64,000 nucleotides of DNA from Lingula anatina (lineage: Eukaryota > Brachiopoda > Lingulata > Lingulida > Lingulidae), in the NCBI RefSeq assembly GCF_001039355.2, contig NW_019775427.1:239016-303015 (forward strand). Direction: 5' to 3'. The notes below the pieces were generated by a model that saw nothing but the letters and a program-made list of their open reading frames with translations, searched no databases and had not been told where the DNA came from. Numbering within the stretch: the first letter of the stretch is position 1; each line of letters starts with the position of its first letter. The translations under genes and the position numbers were made by a program. Shown in pieces: positions 10,507 to 23,123 of the stretch.

Positions 10507-13500
10507 AGAAGAGGAGAAAGACTGATAAACATGGACTAAATGAAACGATAGACCGAATGTTCTCACAGGTACAAGATGTGCATTGCAAAATAACATTCAG
10601 TTGTAATAAAGAAACTTAAACGTTTACACACTGCGCATATTTACAACGTTATGTTTGGCATTTATATTAATTTGATGGGGCACATTCAAATAGTTACTTT
10701 AACTTACAACGGCGACTGTGTTAAGGTAGTTGATTTTGGGCAAAAAAGCAACACAAAATATGCACGAGGAGATTCAAGGTGCTGTGTGAAGTATCACTCT
10801 TTTCATTTGTTTCGGGTCTATCCTGAATTTCTATCGGGCGGTAAATCTTTTAGCGGCAACAAAGGTGAGGCATCAAATAACGACAGATATCAATGAAATT
10901 GGATCCCGCCAATCCGTATTGTATTCAGCGAGATTGCATAGATAAATTTATAGCTGTTTAATGGCAGTGTTTTCTTTAAGGAAGTAATGTAGTGATGCCA
11001 AGTTTAGTTTTTGAAGGAGGATCATCGTGTTTTCAAATCCCGTTTGCGTAAGCAGGTAGGTGCAAGCATTACGAAGTCGTTTGCAGCAATTGTGCACGAA
11101 TTTCGGTGTCATTTACGGCCGCTCACAATTCTTCGATATCAAATTAGTGTTGAATTTTTGTTTCCTTTAAAACTTACATATTCCAAAACAGAAGATTGTC
11201 AATAATTTCAGTGAAATTTGAAAACCTGAGGTTAGAATTCGCGTCTAAGAGATGGGAAGGGAGAAGGATTCAGAAATGGAGGCGAAGTAAACGTGACTTG
11301 ACGGGGTCAAACATTATGAATAACTTTGGTATTTTGCCCCTTTTCCAATAAATCATCAGTTGTTTTCAGTGTTTATATTTGTAGCTTTCTTTTATGCAAT
11401 GTTACCGCTAGATGACATGGGTTATTGTAACTCTCCGACAGGTCGATAATGTTTTTAAAGGCCAAAGTGACAAGAGCTCGATAACAAAATTGATCTCACG
11501 AGTTAAGAATTAGTCAATTCAGAATAAACCCCGATGCTGAATACGTTTTCAAATGGAAGTTTCATTTGTATGGATTTTCTTGCGTTTTGCGCCTTCAGAA
11601 TATATTATTTTTCTTCTCTTGGCCTATCATGTGTATCTCATAATCGAAATTTTGCGTGATAAGTTGACCTTGGGTGACAGATGTAATATTATCCCAAGTT
11701 ATGTTCTTTTCATATAACTCCTAAATGTTAAAAAGGGGTTCATATTACATCGAAAGGGCAGACTTAAAGTCAACTTAAAAACTGGTCTTTTTTAATGAAG
11801 CAGCTTACTCTGACTTGTATGCATACGGTATACTGCTATTTCTTCCTGATATTATTAACTTAAGAGATGCTGTTGTCGCGGCATCTCAATAATAGAGAAA
11901 ATAGGAAGAGGCGTTCAATAGAAAAAGAAAACGATGCCTTTCAAAATCAGACCTACAGTATATAATTATGGCCCTCTTCGACTATTCATTTATCATTTGC
12001 GAAAATGCGGGCAATATTTCATTCAATACAAAAACTGTACACAGCTGTCTCGTTTATTCAATCAACAGCACCCTCAGTTTCTGAGTATTGCCGTCAAAGG
12101 CCCGTTATGAGTGGAAAAATAACTACAACCATAAATACCTTGAAACCCGGGGTAAACGACATAAGATTTACCAAACTGTTGTTTTTATTTTATATAAATA
12201 TTTCATGTAATTTATACAGCCCGTTAAGTGGCATGACGAACATTCGCATTTGTAAAACGAAAAAAAAAAAGTGGATGAAGAGCGAGACACCATCATTATT
12301 TCTTAAAGTACATAAGGAGGGATGGTTCTGTTTCGGTTGTTTCTGTCACCTGGGGTCGCCAAAAAAGAATTGAACTTTTTCCGATACACGCAATGTTGGC
12401 TGACCTTATACTATCTTTTCTGAAAGTGTAACAGGTGAGACGTCCGTCTGAGTTTCCAAAATTGTAAAGGGTCTTTTGAACCCGACAGAACCCATCAATG
12501 GCGAGGTGTTCTCAACAAAAGGTTGAAATTTATCCCGAAATTGTTTCGACAAAAACTGTTTATCATGTGATGCTTGGTGGGTCACTTAAAACGAGCGATA
12601 CATTAGAAATATGAATTGCAAAAATAGCGACCTATAGCCGAAGTTTCTTTGTTGATACGAATATTTGATAAAGAAGGACAATGTGAAAAACCCAACCCTT
12701 TACAGTTATATAGTTGTCTCGATGGACTTTGAGTTATAGTTTTGTCCTGACTATTCTTCTATAGAATATGAAAATATGTCTAGTATACTGGTTTAACACT
12801 TTGTCAGTTTCTGGCGCATTTTTGTAAACGCTAAAGTGATGGATTTTGCCCCCGGATTTTACCACAAACTCCTTGCTATCTGCGGTTTTTAAGTCTGCAG
12901 GTGCTTCTTGTTTTTCCTCAAATTATTTCCACGCTCCAGTCACTTAAATGACTGGCTCTGTTGAAACACCCACCACGCTCAGCCTTGCCCCAAGACTGTA
13001 TACGACCGTTTTATTCATTGTGTCAAATCTTACGTTCGCTCGGCTTTTATTTCAGACCACCGATGGACCATGATGGACGGCGTGCTTGACCCAGTCGTGG
13101 ACACACGATGCAATGAAGACAAGGGGACACGGCAGGCAACATCGCACTACTTGTAGCGAGTACACTTTTGACGCGCGCACACAAAAAATACGACGTTGGA
13201 AAAGAATTAAATCTATGTCTGGTTTTGAAACGAGGCGCCGTAGGTATTAACGGCAACAAAAAGAAACTGCAAAGCTGAGAAGCAGCGAATTTCATCAGTA
13301 TCGTATGGCCTCAAGTTTGCTAGCATTATTGGGACCTATAAAGTTTGACTTGACGCGATGAGCTGCGGCCATGAAGGGCTGCTATTAAAACCTAGTCACT
13401 CTTTCAGGGGAAGAACTTCACAAAGCCTTTCATCGCAAAAGAGGGCAGGAAGTATTTTCCAAATGAGGAGATTGAAGAAAGGGGTCATCCCTGAACAAAA

Positions 13501-13721
13501 CGGGAGTTAGCAATAGATACTCGAATTCATTAAACCACGCGTCAAGGTAAACTCAGCCTATTGTCATCGGCAGTGTGGGATGTGACAATTCATTAAAAAC
13601 ATTGATATAACGACCCGAGGCTCAGGCTCTCAGCGCGTGAAGAGAATTTTCACATTCACGGAGCAAGCTTGAACTAAAGAGGGAATCAAATTATTTGGAT
13701 TAAAGTCGTCTTGTGGCGAAA
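8935..13721. other. Noncoding stretch upstream of M6
   Basis: Nothing coding is convincing here. A (GA)n tract lies at 10469-10503. A minimal plus-strand start with a donor (ATG at about 10409, GTAAGT at 10441) is phase-2 compatible with exons further downstream. A plus-strand open frame from about 9737 to 10017 (MKLTKKCRPDKTG onwards) is unrecognised and probably random. Confidence 0.4.
13337..13343 (+). promoter_or_regulatory. TATA-like element
   Basis: TATAAAG in the context CCTATAAAGTTTG lies about 380 bp before the candidate first coding exon at 13722. It could position a transcription start near 13370. Motif only. Confidence 0.25.
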
Positions 13722-15545
13722 ATGAAAAGGAACGCAGTGTCTTGTGCGGAGTTTGGGGCGTTACCAAGGGTGTTACCGACGGCAGAGCCTCGAACTTTGC
13801 CGGTGTTTGCCATGGACCCCGTTGTCCAGCTTTATAGGTAAGATAACTTGCCTTAATGCACGAACACGCTTTCTTAACATACGCGCCAACAGTATATTAT
13901 CATAGACATCCTGCTTTCGACTATTTTCACGAATAATCAATGCATCTTTATGTGATATTCCGAGGGATAATGGAACAAATTTATTCATATTTCATACAAA
14001 ATCTTATCGAATAAATTCAATCCTGCTGTATTATTTCATCAGACCCAATAGAGTGATCTAAAATCCAAACAGAGATTGGACCGAACACGGGCCATGGGTC
14101 TAACAATGAGATTCTACACTCTCAATTAGGCGCTAGGATTGATACAGTAAATATTTTCATTCCTGTTAAATAGACGATGGGTTCATTTAGTGAAAGTAAT
14201 GAGGTACATTTCCCTTCGCCTATACAGTTGTTACACCTGCAATTTGTGGGGTGGTCTACCGCGACCTTGTTTGGATTTCCGTTCTGTACACAAATATCGA
14301 ATATTTCATCAATAGTGGAAATAAAGCGCCCCGAGTTCAGTTTGTCGACTGTTGTAATTGGTGCACTTTAATTCCATCGATTTGAACCCCTTCAGATTCC
14401 TCTTGAGACTAACTCGGTAACTCCACCATCGACCTTGACCGCACTCGTGTCCGTGTGAACCGGTGGTAGATATTTTTAATTGCTGAACGTGTCTAATTTT
14501 TTTCATTGGATTTCCAATACGGAGTTCTTGCAGTTTTTTATATGTGGACAAGTTTCCATATATCCAACAATCCGAGATGCAATGAAGTCCAGAAAACAAG
14601 ACCTAGTGAGGTGTAATTCTAATGAATATTTTTAGGAAGGAGAGGCCTTGGAGCCATCCCTCCAGTTGAATTGTGGAAACAATTATTTCAATCTGTAGAC
14701 AGGATTGAATTGTGAGATATGACGAACTGTGGATTTCTTTTCTCGTAACTGAAAGCGGACATTGAATTGGTAACACCGTATTAAGTAGTTAAAATACATG
14801 GACCTGTATGTGATTCTTACAAAATTGCCGATGATTCCCGGAATAAACCTAATTTTTTTAAATTTTAGATTTGAAAGCCGTGAACTACGTTCTTTTGATT
14901 AAAATTAAACGTGTATCTTAATCATGATCAATTATTGCAGGCAAAAGCGCAGTTTTAATTTCCAGGCAGCTGATACTTTGCTTATCTCCCCATCGATCTC
15001 GTACAATATTACGTACAAGACACATGTTTTAGCAGCTTTCTGTTAGCTAATTTGTTAGACACCTGCGAATTTCGCATGGCAGTGCGCGTAGCTACATTGT
15101 AGTGTTTCAAATATATGTGGTATTAATTGTTTGTAAATTTTCAAAAATCGAATATTATGCATGGTTTAAAATTCAATTCTATCCCCTCTGGCTGTGGAAT
15201 ATTGAAAAGTAACATCAATAGTGGTTCCAATGTAAGAAAACAATAATCCAAATATTGGGCATGTTGTACTGTATAGGATGGAACAGTCTACAGCTTTCCT
15301 GAAAAGGCAATAGCAGATTAAGTTGAAAGGTTTAAGCTCTCGCTTTTATTAAAACACTGGTTTTGTTCTCACAAATTAGCAAGTAAGCAACATTTTTTAT
15401 AAAGAAATAGCAATTTGATTTTCTTTGTTATTTTCTACAGGGTAACCAACTACTCACGGAAGCGCCAAAATAAAATTTTCACCAGGAGTCTCAGCGTCCC
15501 AGACTTCTCACCACACAAGTCAGCGTTGGACGTAAAACGCAGCAG
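13722..15545 (+). CDS. Candidate two-exon 5' coding segment of an unrecognised gene
   Basis: Exon 1 (13722-13837) starts ATG AAA AGG, stays open for 38 codons plus 2 bases and ends in a perfect donor (TATAG|GTAAGA). Exon 2 (15441-15545) follows a strong acceptor (TTTTCTACAG), has only one open frame, and that frame is phase 2, as exon 1 requires. It ends AGCAG|GTAAGAG, again phase 2. The joined product runs from MKRNAVSCAEFGALP through MDPVVQLYR to a basic segment (SRKRQNKIFTR), then SLSVPDFSPHK and DVKRSR. It contains RSLSVP, which fits a mode-1 14-3-3 site. I do not recognise the protein. No clear next exon is seen before INTU, whose exon 2 also begins in phase 2, so a distal INTU isoform or a gene extending elsewhere are both possible. 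Confidence 0.5.
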
Positions 15546-15555
15546 GTAAGAGAAA

Positions 15556-15600
15556 AAGAGAGAGAGAGGGATAGAGAGAGGGATAGAGAGAGAGGGAGGG
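15556..15600. repeat. Imperfect GA-rich microsatellite
   Basis: Interrupted (GA)n with GGGATA interruptions, lying directly after the donor of the 15441-15545 exon. Confidence 0.9.
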
Positions 15601-17450
15601 AGGATTTACAGTGATTTAAAATTTTCTATATGCAAATTTGATACAAGTGATGCAGTAGAAATGCAGATCAATATAAATGGCAGTGCCTATTTTGAATTTT
15701 AATTAGCTTAAAAAATAAGCATGCATTAGGTGTTTTCTCATATTGACAACTGTCGACACACTAGGGACTCCAGCTCCATCGTTTGAGCATCTTTATCTTG
15801 TTTGTGTTTCTGTTCACCGAAAATAATACTTAAATACAGGATAATTTCGTTACATTTTTGCGTAGCTTTTCTTACAAATCTAGGTGCTATGTCTACAAGA
15901 CGTGCCTCGTCAACGGCAACCGCGGTAAACATGGCGGGGTTACAGGATCTGGCACCGCTTTATCATTGCTTGCGAAATTCAGTGACTTGATACAATGCCA
16001 TCACATAGCCCCACAATGGAAAGAATATCATTTTCCTTCATCGCTTTTATGAAACTCATAAAACATGCCATTTTTCTTCCTGTTGTCACCCCGCTCCGAA
16101 ACTCTTTAAGGAAAGTATTTTAATGTTGTGAACCTCCTCTGCCGCTTTAGTATGGATAGAACTTGAGACCTCATGAAAGTCAACAAATCCTTTCTCAGCT
16201 CACACCCTGCTCTCGACCCGCCATCCATCTATCTTGTGGCTATGTCTATAAACGAGAATCACGCACCTGTGTTTTCAAAACGACGTAAATATTAGCGCGG
16301 TTGGTCCTAGAGCCACAATCTAAAAAATTGAAATATTACCTCTAGCTTATTAATGACGATTGCTATGGTGCGTGTTAAACTGCCAATTCACATTTCCGGG
16401 CCGAAATCCAGAGATTAAGACACTGAACATGTATACACCATGGTTATTTCAGTAAGTGGGGAGGGTGAGGGGGTATGTTTGCGATGTCGCTCATCTGCTG
16501 AAACGATACTGCGGTGTTCTTGAAGTGGCACTGCCTCATAAATCAATCACGCGCTCAAGCGAGAACAAATCAAATATATCCTAAAATTGGATGGTACACG
16601 TGTCACGCTGCATTGAAAACATATGGAAGTCTGACAAAAGAGTTCCCACTGATTTTTAAATATATATTCTCCTATTTATACCTATTTCTTTTGCGTTACC
16701 CATCAGTTTTAAAATATTTATTGCCTTGCTTTTTTCCCTTCTTTTTTTACCCATTTTTTTTTAAACTTCAGTAGTTCTACTTTTTTGGCACCCATTAACT
16801 AGAAATTATAAATTGTTATAGCTTTTTTTCTTTTTTTCGTCACATTTTATCTTTTCAAGTTAAAGGCTTTTGGGTTCGTACAACGCTGTGACATTCCAAC
16901 ATAAATATCAACGGTTTATGTTTTTTTTAGTTCGGTAAAGAACTTTTTGGCGGAAATACCGTCAAAATACCTTTAAAAGTGACAGATTTCCTTCTCTTAA
17001 GTTTGATTTCTCGGCCAACGAATAACTTAAGTCAGACTTAAGAAGGAATTGGATAAAGTGGAAATACTATCATCACAATTCACCGTTTTGAATTCAAATA
17101 CAGGAGAGTAGGAGTAGGAAGCGTAAGATAAATGAATTTGTTCAAAAGAGCCACACGAAGTAAAAAGCCACAGTAAATATGTGTCTAATCAATCCCTATC
17201 CTGACACAACACGCACACGGGAAGGTCCGTAATGTCATCACGAAGAGAAGCAAAAATTGCCTCAACCTTCCCTCCTCTCTCACATTTTAGAAATTAATGA
17301 AAAGCATGATGTAATAGAGGAATTTTGCAGTGCTATTGCAGCAGGCGCACATCAGTGTCCATTTTTTTTTTTTTTTTTGCAAACCAGTGTTACAAGCAAT
17401 ACATACAAAAAGTCTATTATGGTACCTCCATACATATATATAATAACCTG

Positions 17451-17760
17451 ACTATTCTTCCATTCTAAGCAAGCGAACTAACTGAACCAATATTAAAAAG
17501 CAGTTAATATTGTCATTACATATTTTTGTGTATCACCATGGTTCCTTACTATATACAAAAAAGCATTGCTATTCTTTCCACTCTGAACCGATGAACTAGC
17601 TACATCAAAATGAAATAGAGAACATAATCTCTTCGATGTAAATGTTTAAAAGCTCGAACAAATTAGCGCAGAAAACGCGTCGTTACCAAAATATAATATC
17701 CATATTTTTCTTTTTTACTGAACCTATTGAACTAGCAGCATTAAAATGGAAAAAAATCAC
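17451..17760. repeat. Degenerate tandem repeat, about three units of ~125 bp
   Basis: Similar blocks start near 17451, 17573 and 17699. Each has TATTCTT or TATTTTT, then CTGAAC, then GAACTA, then CATTAAAA or CATCAAAA. Units are diverged; period estimated by eye. Confidence 0.35.
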
Positions 17761-18552
17761 ATAATATTACCCTTCTACACACAGAATATTCTTTTTAAGA
17801 AAGCCCAGACCATATTAGCCTAGAAAACACTTATTTACACATGTCCCTGTCAGTCTGATGTAAAGTAAATACGCCTCCTTTTATTTCTTGCTTAGTGATT
17901 ACCAAGCAGCAATTTTATTACGTGCTATTGTGTGGCAGGAGAATGTACATAGTGCCATTAAAATGATACACTACACCAGTGCACCGGAGGAGCGTTCAAC
18001 ACGAGTTCATTTTAAGTTTTGATGAGTTACCAAATCGATCATCTTAGAACTTTTAAATAGAAATGATAGATTTAATAGTCAGATTGATACAACGGCTTTG
18101 CTACAAAGATTTATTGTTTTTTCCTTCCTTTTACGGAAAAGCATGACTATAAAATAGGTGTTCCCGTAGGCTTTTAGCGTTCTCGAAATACAACTGATAA
18201 ATTGCGTTAGATGAGATCCAGAGTTTCTGTATAAGCAGCTGAGCTGTGGCATTGGTGTCTTGGAACTTTCGGCAGGCATAGTGTTTTTATACAGTATATC
18301 TTATATACGCACGAGCCGGAAATGCCATGCTTGTTTTCTAGTTTAGATTATACAACATTTAGGTAGTAACAGTAATTTGATTGAACTGAAAAAATAACTT
18401 CGTCCCTGTCAGTCTGATGTAAAATAGTATTCACCAGTTTCAAAAAAGAGTTAGACAGTACCTACATGTACCCTCTGTAGAAGTAAACACAGATAATACA
18501 TCTTTTAAAAATATCTGTTGTTGGTTTTTAATCTAGGGTGTTGGGGATATGA

Positions 18553-18555
<3 letters not shown>

Positions 18556-18598
<43 letters not shown>
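18556..18598. repeat. (GA)n microsatellite
   Basis: Uninterrupted GA dinucleotide run of about 42 bp. Confidence 0.95.
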
Positions 18599-18600
<2 letters not shown>

Positions 18601-19276
18601 CCTAACAAACATATAGTAGGCCTACACATATCGATAGGTGATCAAATATACTTCCCATTTTAAATATATATCCCTATTTTAAATTGAATTTACTTATTTG
18701 TAATGCAGACGATTGCCTTCTTGACGAAAATCTTCGAAATATTAAGATGGTAAAAAGTAGCCCATGTACCAGAAAATATTCTCTACTACGTTTTATGTGG
18801 TGCTCTTTGGAAAAAAAGATTTCTTAACACTACATGGAAGGAAAACGTGCTTACAGGGGACTACCTACAGTGACAAATATATTGTTATTACAGCGTTCAA
18901 CATCTCTAGAGTAATCCTTGCTGACACAACGACCCCACTAAAAACAGTCAGTTCTCATTTTTCTCTACTAATTTCAAGCTTATTTAATTGAAAAACACAT
19001 GACGTTTCTAGCACATAACTTGCGAAAGTTGAGCCAAATTAAAAAGCAGCGGTGCTTGAACTTCACGTTAATCCTGTTCTCTAATCACCCAAGCCTCATT
19101 GCTTGTGTTTATTTACGAAAAAAGCTAGGGTATCTTCTATGCCAAAACGACTTTCTTTATGGGAAAATATGTATGTAACTTTGATTGAAAAACAGTAGTG
19201 GTTATACAAATCGGAAACTTTGATTTTTGCGTCCTGTTGAGAACGGGGGATTGTTTTAGGCCTAGAGTCATTTGGT

Positions 19277-19279
<3 letters not shown>

Positions 19280-19351
<72 letters not shown>
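19280..19351. repeat. (GA)n microsatellite followed by a G run
   Basis: About 63 bp of GA ending in nine consecutive G residues. The longest GA tract in the window. Confidence 0.95.
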
Positions 19352-19352
<1 letters not shown>

Positions 19353-20453
19353 AACCTCATAGCTTTAATTAGTTTTAAAGGTTAATGTGACGTTTACTAG
19401 TTTAACAACTCTATTCCAATTTTGAAGTACCTTAGAAGTATATTATGTCATCCTTTTCAATACGTCTTTCCTATTGCCACTCATCTACTCCATATTGAAG
19501 TGGTGAAAACAAGTGTGTTGATTCACGTCAACTTGACAACCCAGAGAGAGGTTAAACCGGTTAAAAAGAGTTTTCCAATTCAGTGATATCCGTTGATATG
19601 TGACTGAAATATGGGAATGTGTATTAAGAGGAAGAAAATTAAATTAAGACTTCTGCGTTTCTGCATCTCCCGAACTCTTCTTGGGGTAGTCTGTATGGGG
19701 CATCAAACAAAAAGAAAGATCTGATAACGTTCAGCTATGGTACGAATTGACGTCTGCCCTTTTAGTGGGGTCATGGATGTTGGTATTGTGAGTTTTTTTC
19801 CCTTTTATCTGTAAATTGAAAAAAAAACATGCGTTCATTGAATCCCCCTGAAAAATAAGTGATTTTCCGATTAACTAATCTTAATACTGAAACAACAACA
19901 TCTGGGTGCAGCTAGTCTGTTTCGCATGCAGATCAGTGGCATTTAATTTCCCGAACAAATTGGATTTCGTTCAGCCAACAAGGCTGGATGCCGTATCTAA
20001 TAATGCAATCCATAAAAAATCAGAATATCGGGATAATGTTTCCATTTTCATCTATTTTTTTAACCATTCCTTATATGTATTTCCTACCGCATTGCTTTAA
20101 GTTTTTTTATCCTCTCATTCTCACTGAAAGGTATTTCGGTGTCCTCGAATCGAATAAATAGAAGTATGTATTTTAAACAGGAGAAGAGGTGAAAAGCACG
20201 CTAAAACGGATATCAATTTCGCCAAAGCAATTTGAGGGCTTTTAAAAAGTCAACTCCTAGCTCTTGCCTCCAATCAACCCCTTACCCTTTGGTCTGAAAT
20301 TAGATTCTCGTGTCTGTTAAATAAATAGACACAGTATTTTCTCCCCGTAGAAATGCCCCACGTTACGTCACACAGAATGACAATTAGTACAGTACCCGAG
20401 GGTCGTGTGGGTATTTACCTTCCTTGATTACGCTACCTTCTCCTCACTAGGTC

Positions 20454-20460
20454 TATAAAG
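20454..20460 (+). promoter_or_regulatory. TATA box candidate
   Basis: TATAAAG in GGTCTATAAAGCCAGG. The candidate first exon ending at the 20671 donor begins a plausible 30 bp downstream. Confidence 0.35.
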
Positions 20461-20582
20461 CCAGGCTCAATACCCGAAGTTGTATACTTTAACATTGACA
20501 GAGTCTAAAGTGTATGTACTTATAAGCTTAGGGCGCCTAACGAGCTCCCGGACTACAATAACTCCACCCGAATACGCGTAAC

Positions 20583-20671
20583 TGATGAAACGACAATATT
20601 ACACGGAATGGACTGTGCGGGGGACTTCATTAAGTTCATGCATATTGAGGGAGAGAACGCCACGAGGAACC
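20583..20671 (+). CDS. Candidate alternative first exon with its own TATA box
   Basis: The stretch ends in a good donor (AACCGG|GTGAGT). Two frames are open. ATG at about 20583 gives MKRQYYTEWTVRG and on to a phase-2 end, like the other candidate first exons here. A second frame (LPDYNNSTRIRVTDE to GENATRNR, internal Met in MDCAGDF) ends in phase 0. The TATA box at 20454 would put transcription start near 20485. I cannot identify the product. It could be a 5' UTR exon only. Confidence 0.3.
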
Positions 20672-22426
20672 GGGTGAGTTCTTCAGAATGTACCCACGAG
20701 AGCTGACAATGGACTGATTTCCGTATTTGTTAAAAAGGACTAACTTGACTAAGGATACTATTCTGCGTAAACGTGCACACCGGAAAAGACATAAATCCTC
20801 AGAGATGGATATGGCGATTAAGTTTCTTAAAAATTATGACAGGTTTTGCATGGGTAAAGTTATGATCTGTGGACCTACAGCCAGCACAATCAAATTTTAA
20901 CTACTGGCATTCTGCTGTGGAGATTGATGATGCCACGATCAACATTGCCGCAGTGTGTAGCGCCTTGAAATTTAGTCTGTTATCTTAGGCAAAAAGTCCA
21001 TCCTTTCTTTGCGGAGGATCTGTAATTACAATGAAAATAGCCGAACATATTGCCTAGCCTTGGTAGGGAACAGACATCGTGTACATGAAATAAGAAAGCT
21101 GCTCCACAACGTGCTGTTAACTAATGGTTATAAACACATAACTGTTGAAATCACACGAGAAATTCACAAGGCTGTTTTTTAGTGTCTGTGGCTTACATTG
21201 GCAATGCAATGACTCCGATATTTAAGATGAACCTTCACTAATTGATATATGCCGTGATTGACGGTCTTTGCAATCACGTTATTGTATGAATGGTTCTTTT
21301 ATCAACATTTTCTCTACGCTTCCACAGTATTACAGCTGTCAAGTGAAGGAGGAATGACACATCGTCTCCACTACATAACGACGACCTAGACTATGCTCTC
21401 CACTGCTCAAGCTTAGGCTACTTACATGGGGGAAACCACTCTCTAACCAGTGAACAGTTTATGGATGACAGAAAGCGATATTAGCTGAGGGTTATTTTAC
21501 GGAAAAGGCTGCTCGAAACTCGGGTTTGGATTTTAAAATACAAAGAGGAATTCGAGGGCGTTGATTGATTGATCGGAGAAAAGTTTGAGCTTTTTAACCG
21601 CTTGATGACAGTATTAATATTCTGCATGTCAAGTGTGCAGCCTTGCGCGTGAAACCAACCAGAGTAAAACCTTTCTATTTCCAATACGAGGGTTGATTTG
21701 GTCGCCAGCAATGAGTTATTTTGTTTAGAAAAAAAGCACATGGGCTCCGTAGCACGTGTAGGGCACCTAAATACCGTCATATCTTTCGCTTGGACCTTGC
21801 CTGCAGATATAAGTAGCACTTAACTCTTGTAAATGAAGGAAAATCCGCACAAAGTAGGCTTTGATAGCATAAAAACTCTGAATGTAGACGTCTCATGGAA
21901 ATGGCAAATTGACGTGTAGCGTCTGTCCGCCGGAAGAGAATAGGCAACAAACAGCAAAACTGTGTCATTGCTTCAAAGTTTTTTTTTCTGATTTGTTTTG
22001 TTTGCGAGGCTGGCAGCGTTCGTCATGACATCGCAGAGCCAGTGAGACGCAAGCACAAGTGCAGCGGTGATAAGACGAGCGCTGAGGGAGGCGGAGGACA
22101 AAAAAAGAAAACCTACAGAATAACCAGCAACTACAGAGGGGGAGAAAAATCACGCGCAATTTACGCTGTGCAAGATCTGTCGAAATGAACGCGTAGCTAA
22201 GCCTTCCCACACGACGGGCACGTGCCCCATTCATCTCACTCACAGACTGAGTCGGATCTACTTGATTAATCTTCAACCACCTCCTTCACTATCTCCGAAC
22301 TGGCCGACATATTTAGGTGGTGGAGGGAGAGACAGTAGCGTAGGGACCGTGTTCTGTCATGGTTAAACCAACCAGTGGCAATGGAAGGACAATGTCACAA
22401 TGAGAGCCGTGCTGTAGCTTAGACCC

Positions 22427-22512
22427 ATGATGTTTGGTGGATTAACAGATATTCAGAATCCAAAAAAGGATTATGACGATTTTGATGATATCTGTGTTAT
22501 ACTAGCTAACAG
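22427..22512 (+). CDS. Candidate first coding exon, unrecognised acidic N terminus
   Basis: ATG ATG opens 28 codons plus 2 bases, encoding MMFGGLTDIQNPKKDYDD and then FDDICVILAN, closed by AACAG|GTAATT. It ends in phase 2, matching the donors at 13837 and 15545 and the acceptor phase of INTU exon 2 at 29712. Composition is protein-like, with an acidic DYDDFDD patch. This fits an alternative first exon of the same unknown transcript family. Alone the exon is short, so a chance ORF is not excluded. Confidence 0.4.
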
Positions 22513-22633
22513 GTAATTATAACGGGTGTAGACTTGGGAGTATTAGATAGTCTTGTCTAACATGCAATGGTTATAGCAATGGTGCAGAGTTTTGGAAGCT
22601 TGAATCGTCAATCAGTAATAACAGATGCAGTGT

Positions 22634-23053
22634 TTAAAAAACGAGCAGTAACAATAGCAGCTGCAACAATAGCAGTACAACACTGTGACTGGCACAAAAA
22701 CGGTGACATGTATGTACAGATGAAACACGACGCGAAAGTAATTTTAGTTCAATCTTCGACGTCTGTAGCAAGATGTCAGAAGTTCTATAACCCTCTCCAC
22801 CCTTTCGGGTATTTTGACTGACGTTAGCGTGCCTGTAATTGCTCGAATCTTTTTCCAATTTTTGATAGCGCTTTTTATAGGATTGCAGTGCTGCTGAAGG
22901 CAACGGTGGTAATTCAAGCACGCGCCGGGTACCCTGAGTTAAAAGTAAAGCGAAAAGTTCAGTTATTTTTGCTGATGTGCTGGGCAAAGTCTGCGCAGCG
23001 GGATGGAAATGAAGAGAGTCGCTGTAATTTCCCAAAACTAAGGGTGTTAACAT
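22634..23053 (-). CDS. Hypothetical 139-codon ORF
   Basis: Continuous ATG-to-stop frame of 139 codons on the minus strand, in locally GC-richer DNA. The N-terminal 110 residues have ordinary protein composition: Leu/Pro-rich (LPPLPSAALQ), then a Lys/Tyr-rich segment (YKKRYQKLEKD), then NTRKGGEGYR and SDILLQTSK. The last 17 residues are a low-complexity leucine run read from a degenerate CAA/GCA tract. No family recognised. It may be a gene fragment, an exapted mobile-element piece or chance. Confidence 0.3.
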   Translation of the reverse strand: MLTPLVLGNYSDSLHFHPAAQTLPSTSAKITELFALLLTQGTRRVLELPPLPSAALQSYKKRYQKLEKDSSNYRHANVSQNTRKGGEGYRTSDILLQTSKIELKLLSRRVSSVHTCHRFCASHSVVLLLLQLLLLLLVF

Positions 23054-23121
23054 GAAATGTTATGATAAAGTATTGAGAGGCCTAAAAACAAGATGAAAAA
23101 GCCCCCACCCCACTCACTCTT

Positions 23122-23123
<2 letters not shown>

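Larger units (their letters stand above)
15546..20450. other. Long noncoding, repeat-rich stretch
   Basis: AT-rich DNA with two long (GA)n tracts, degenerate repeats at 17.45-17.87 kb, and a CpG-containing patch near 15.88-15.95 kb. In that patch an ATG lies on each strand: ATGGCGGGG on plus, and MFTAVAVDEARLVDIAPRF with a GTAAGA donor on minus. No recognisable protein is encoded. Confidence 0.4.

Noticed and set aside
10249-10596. Serine/leucine-repeat frames around 10.47 kb on both strands
   Set aside because: They are translations of the (GA)n microsatellite.
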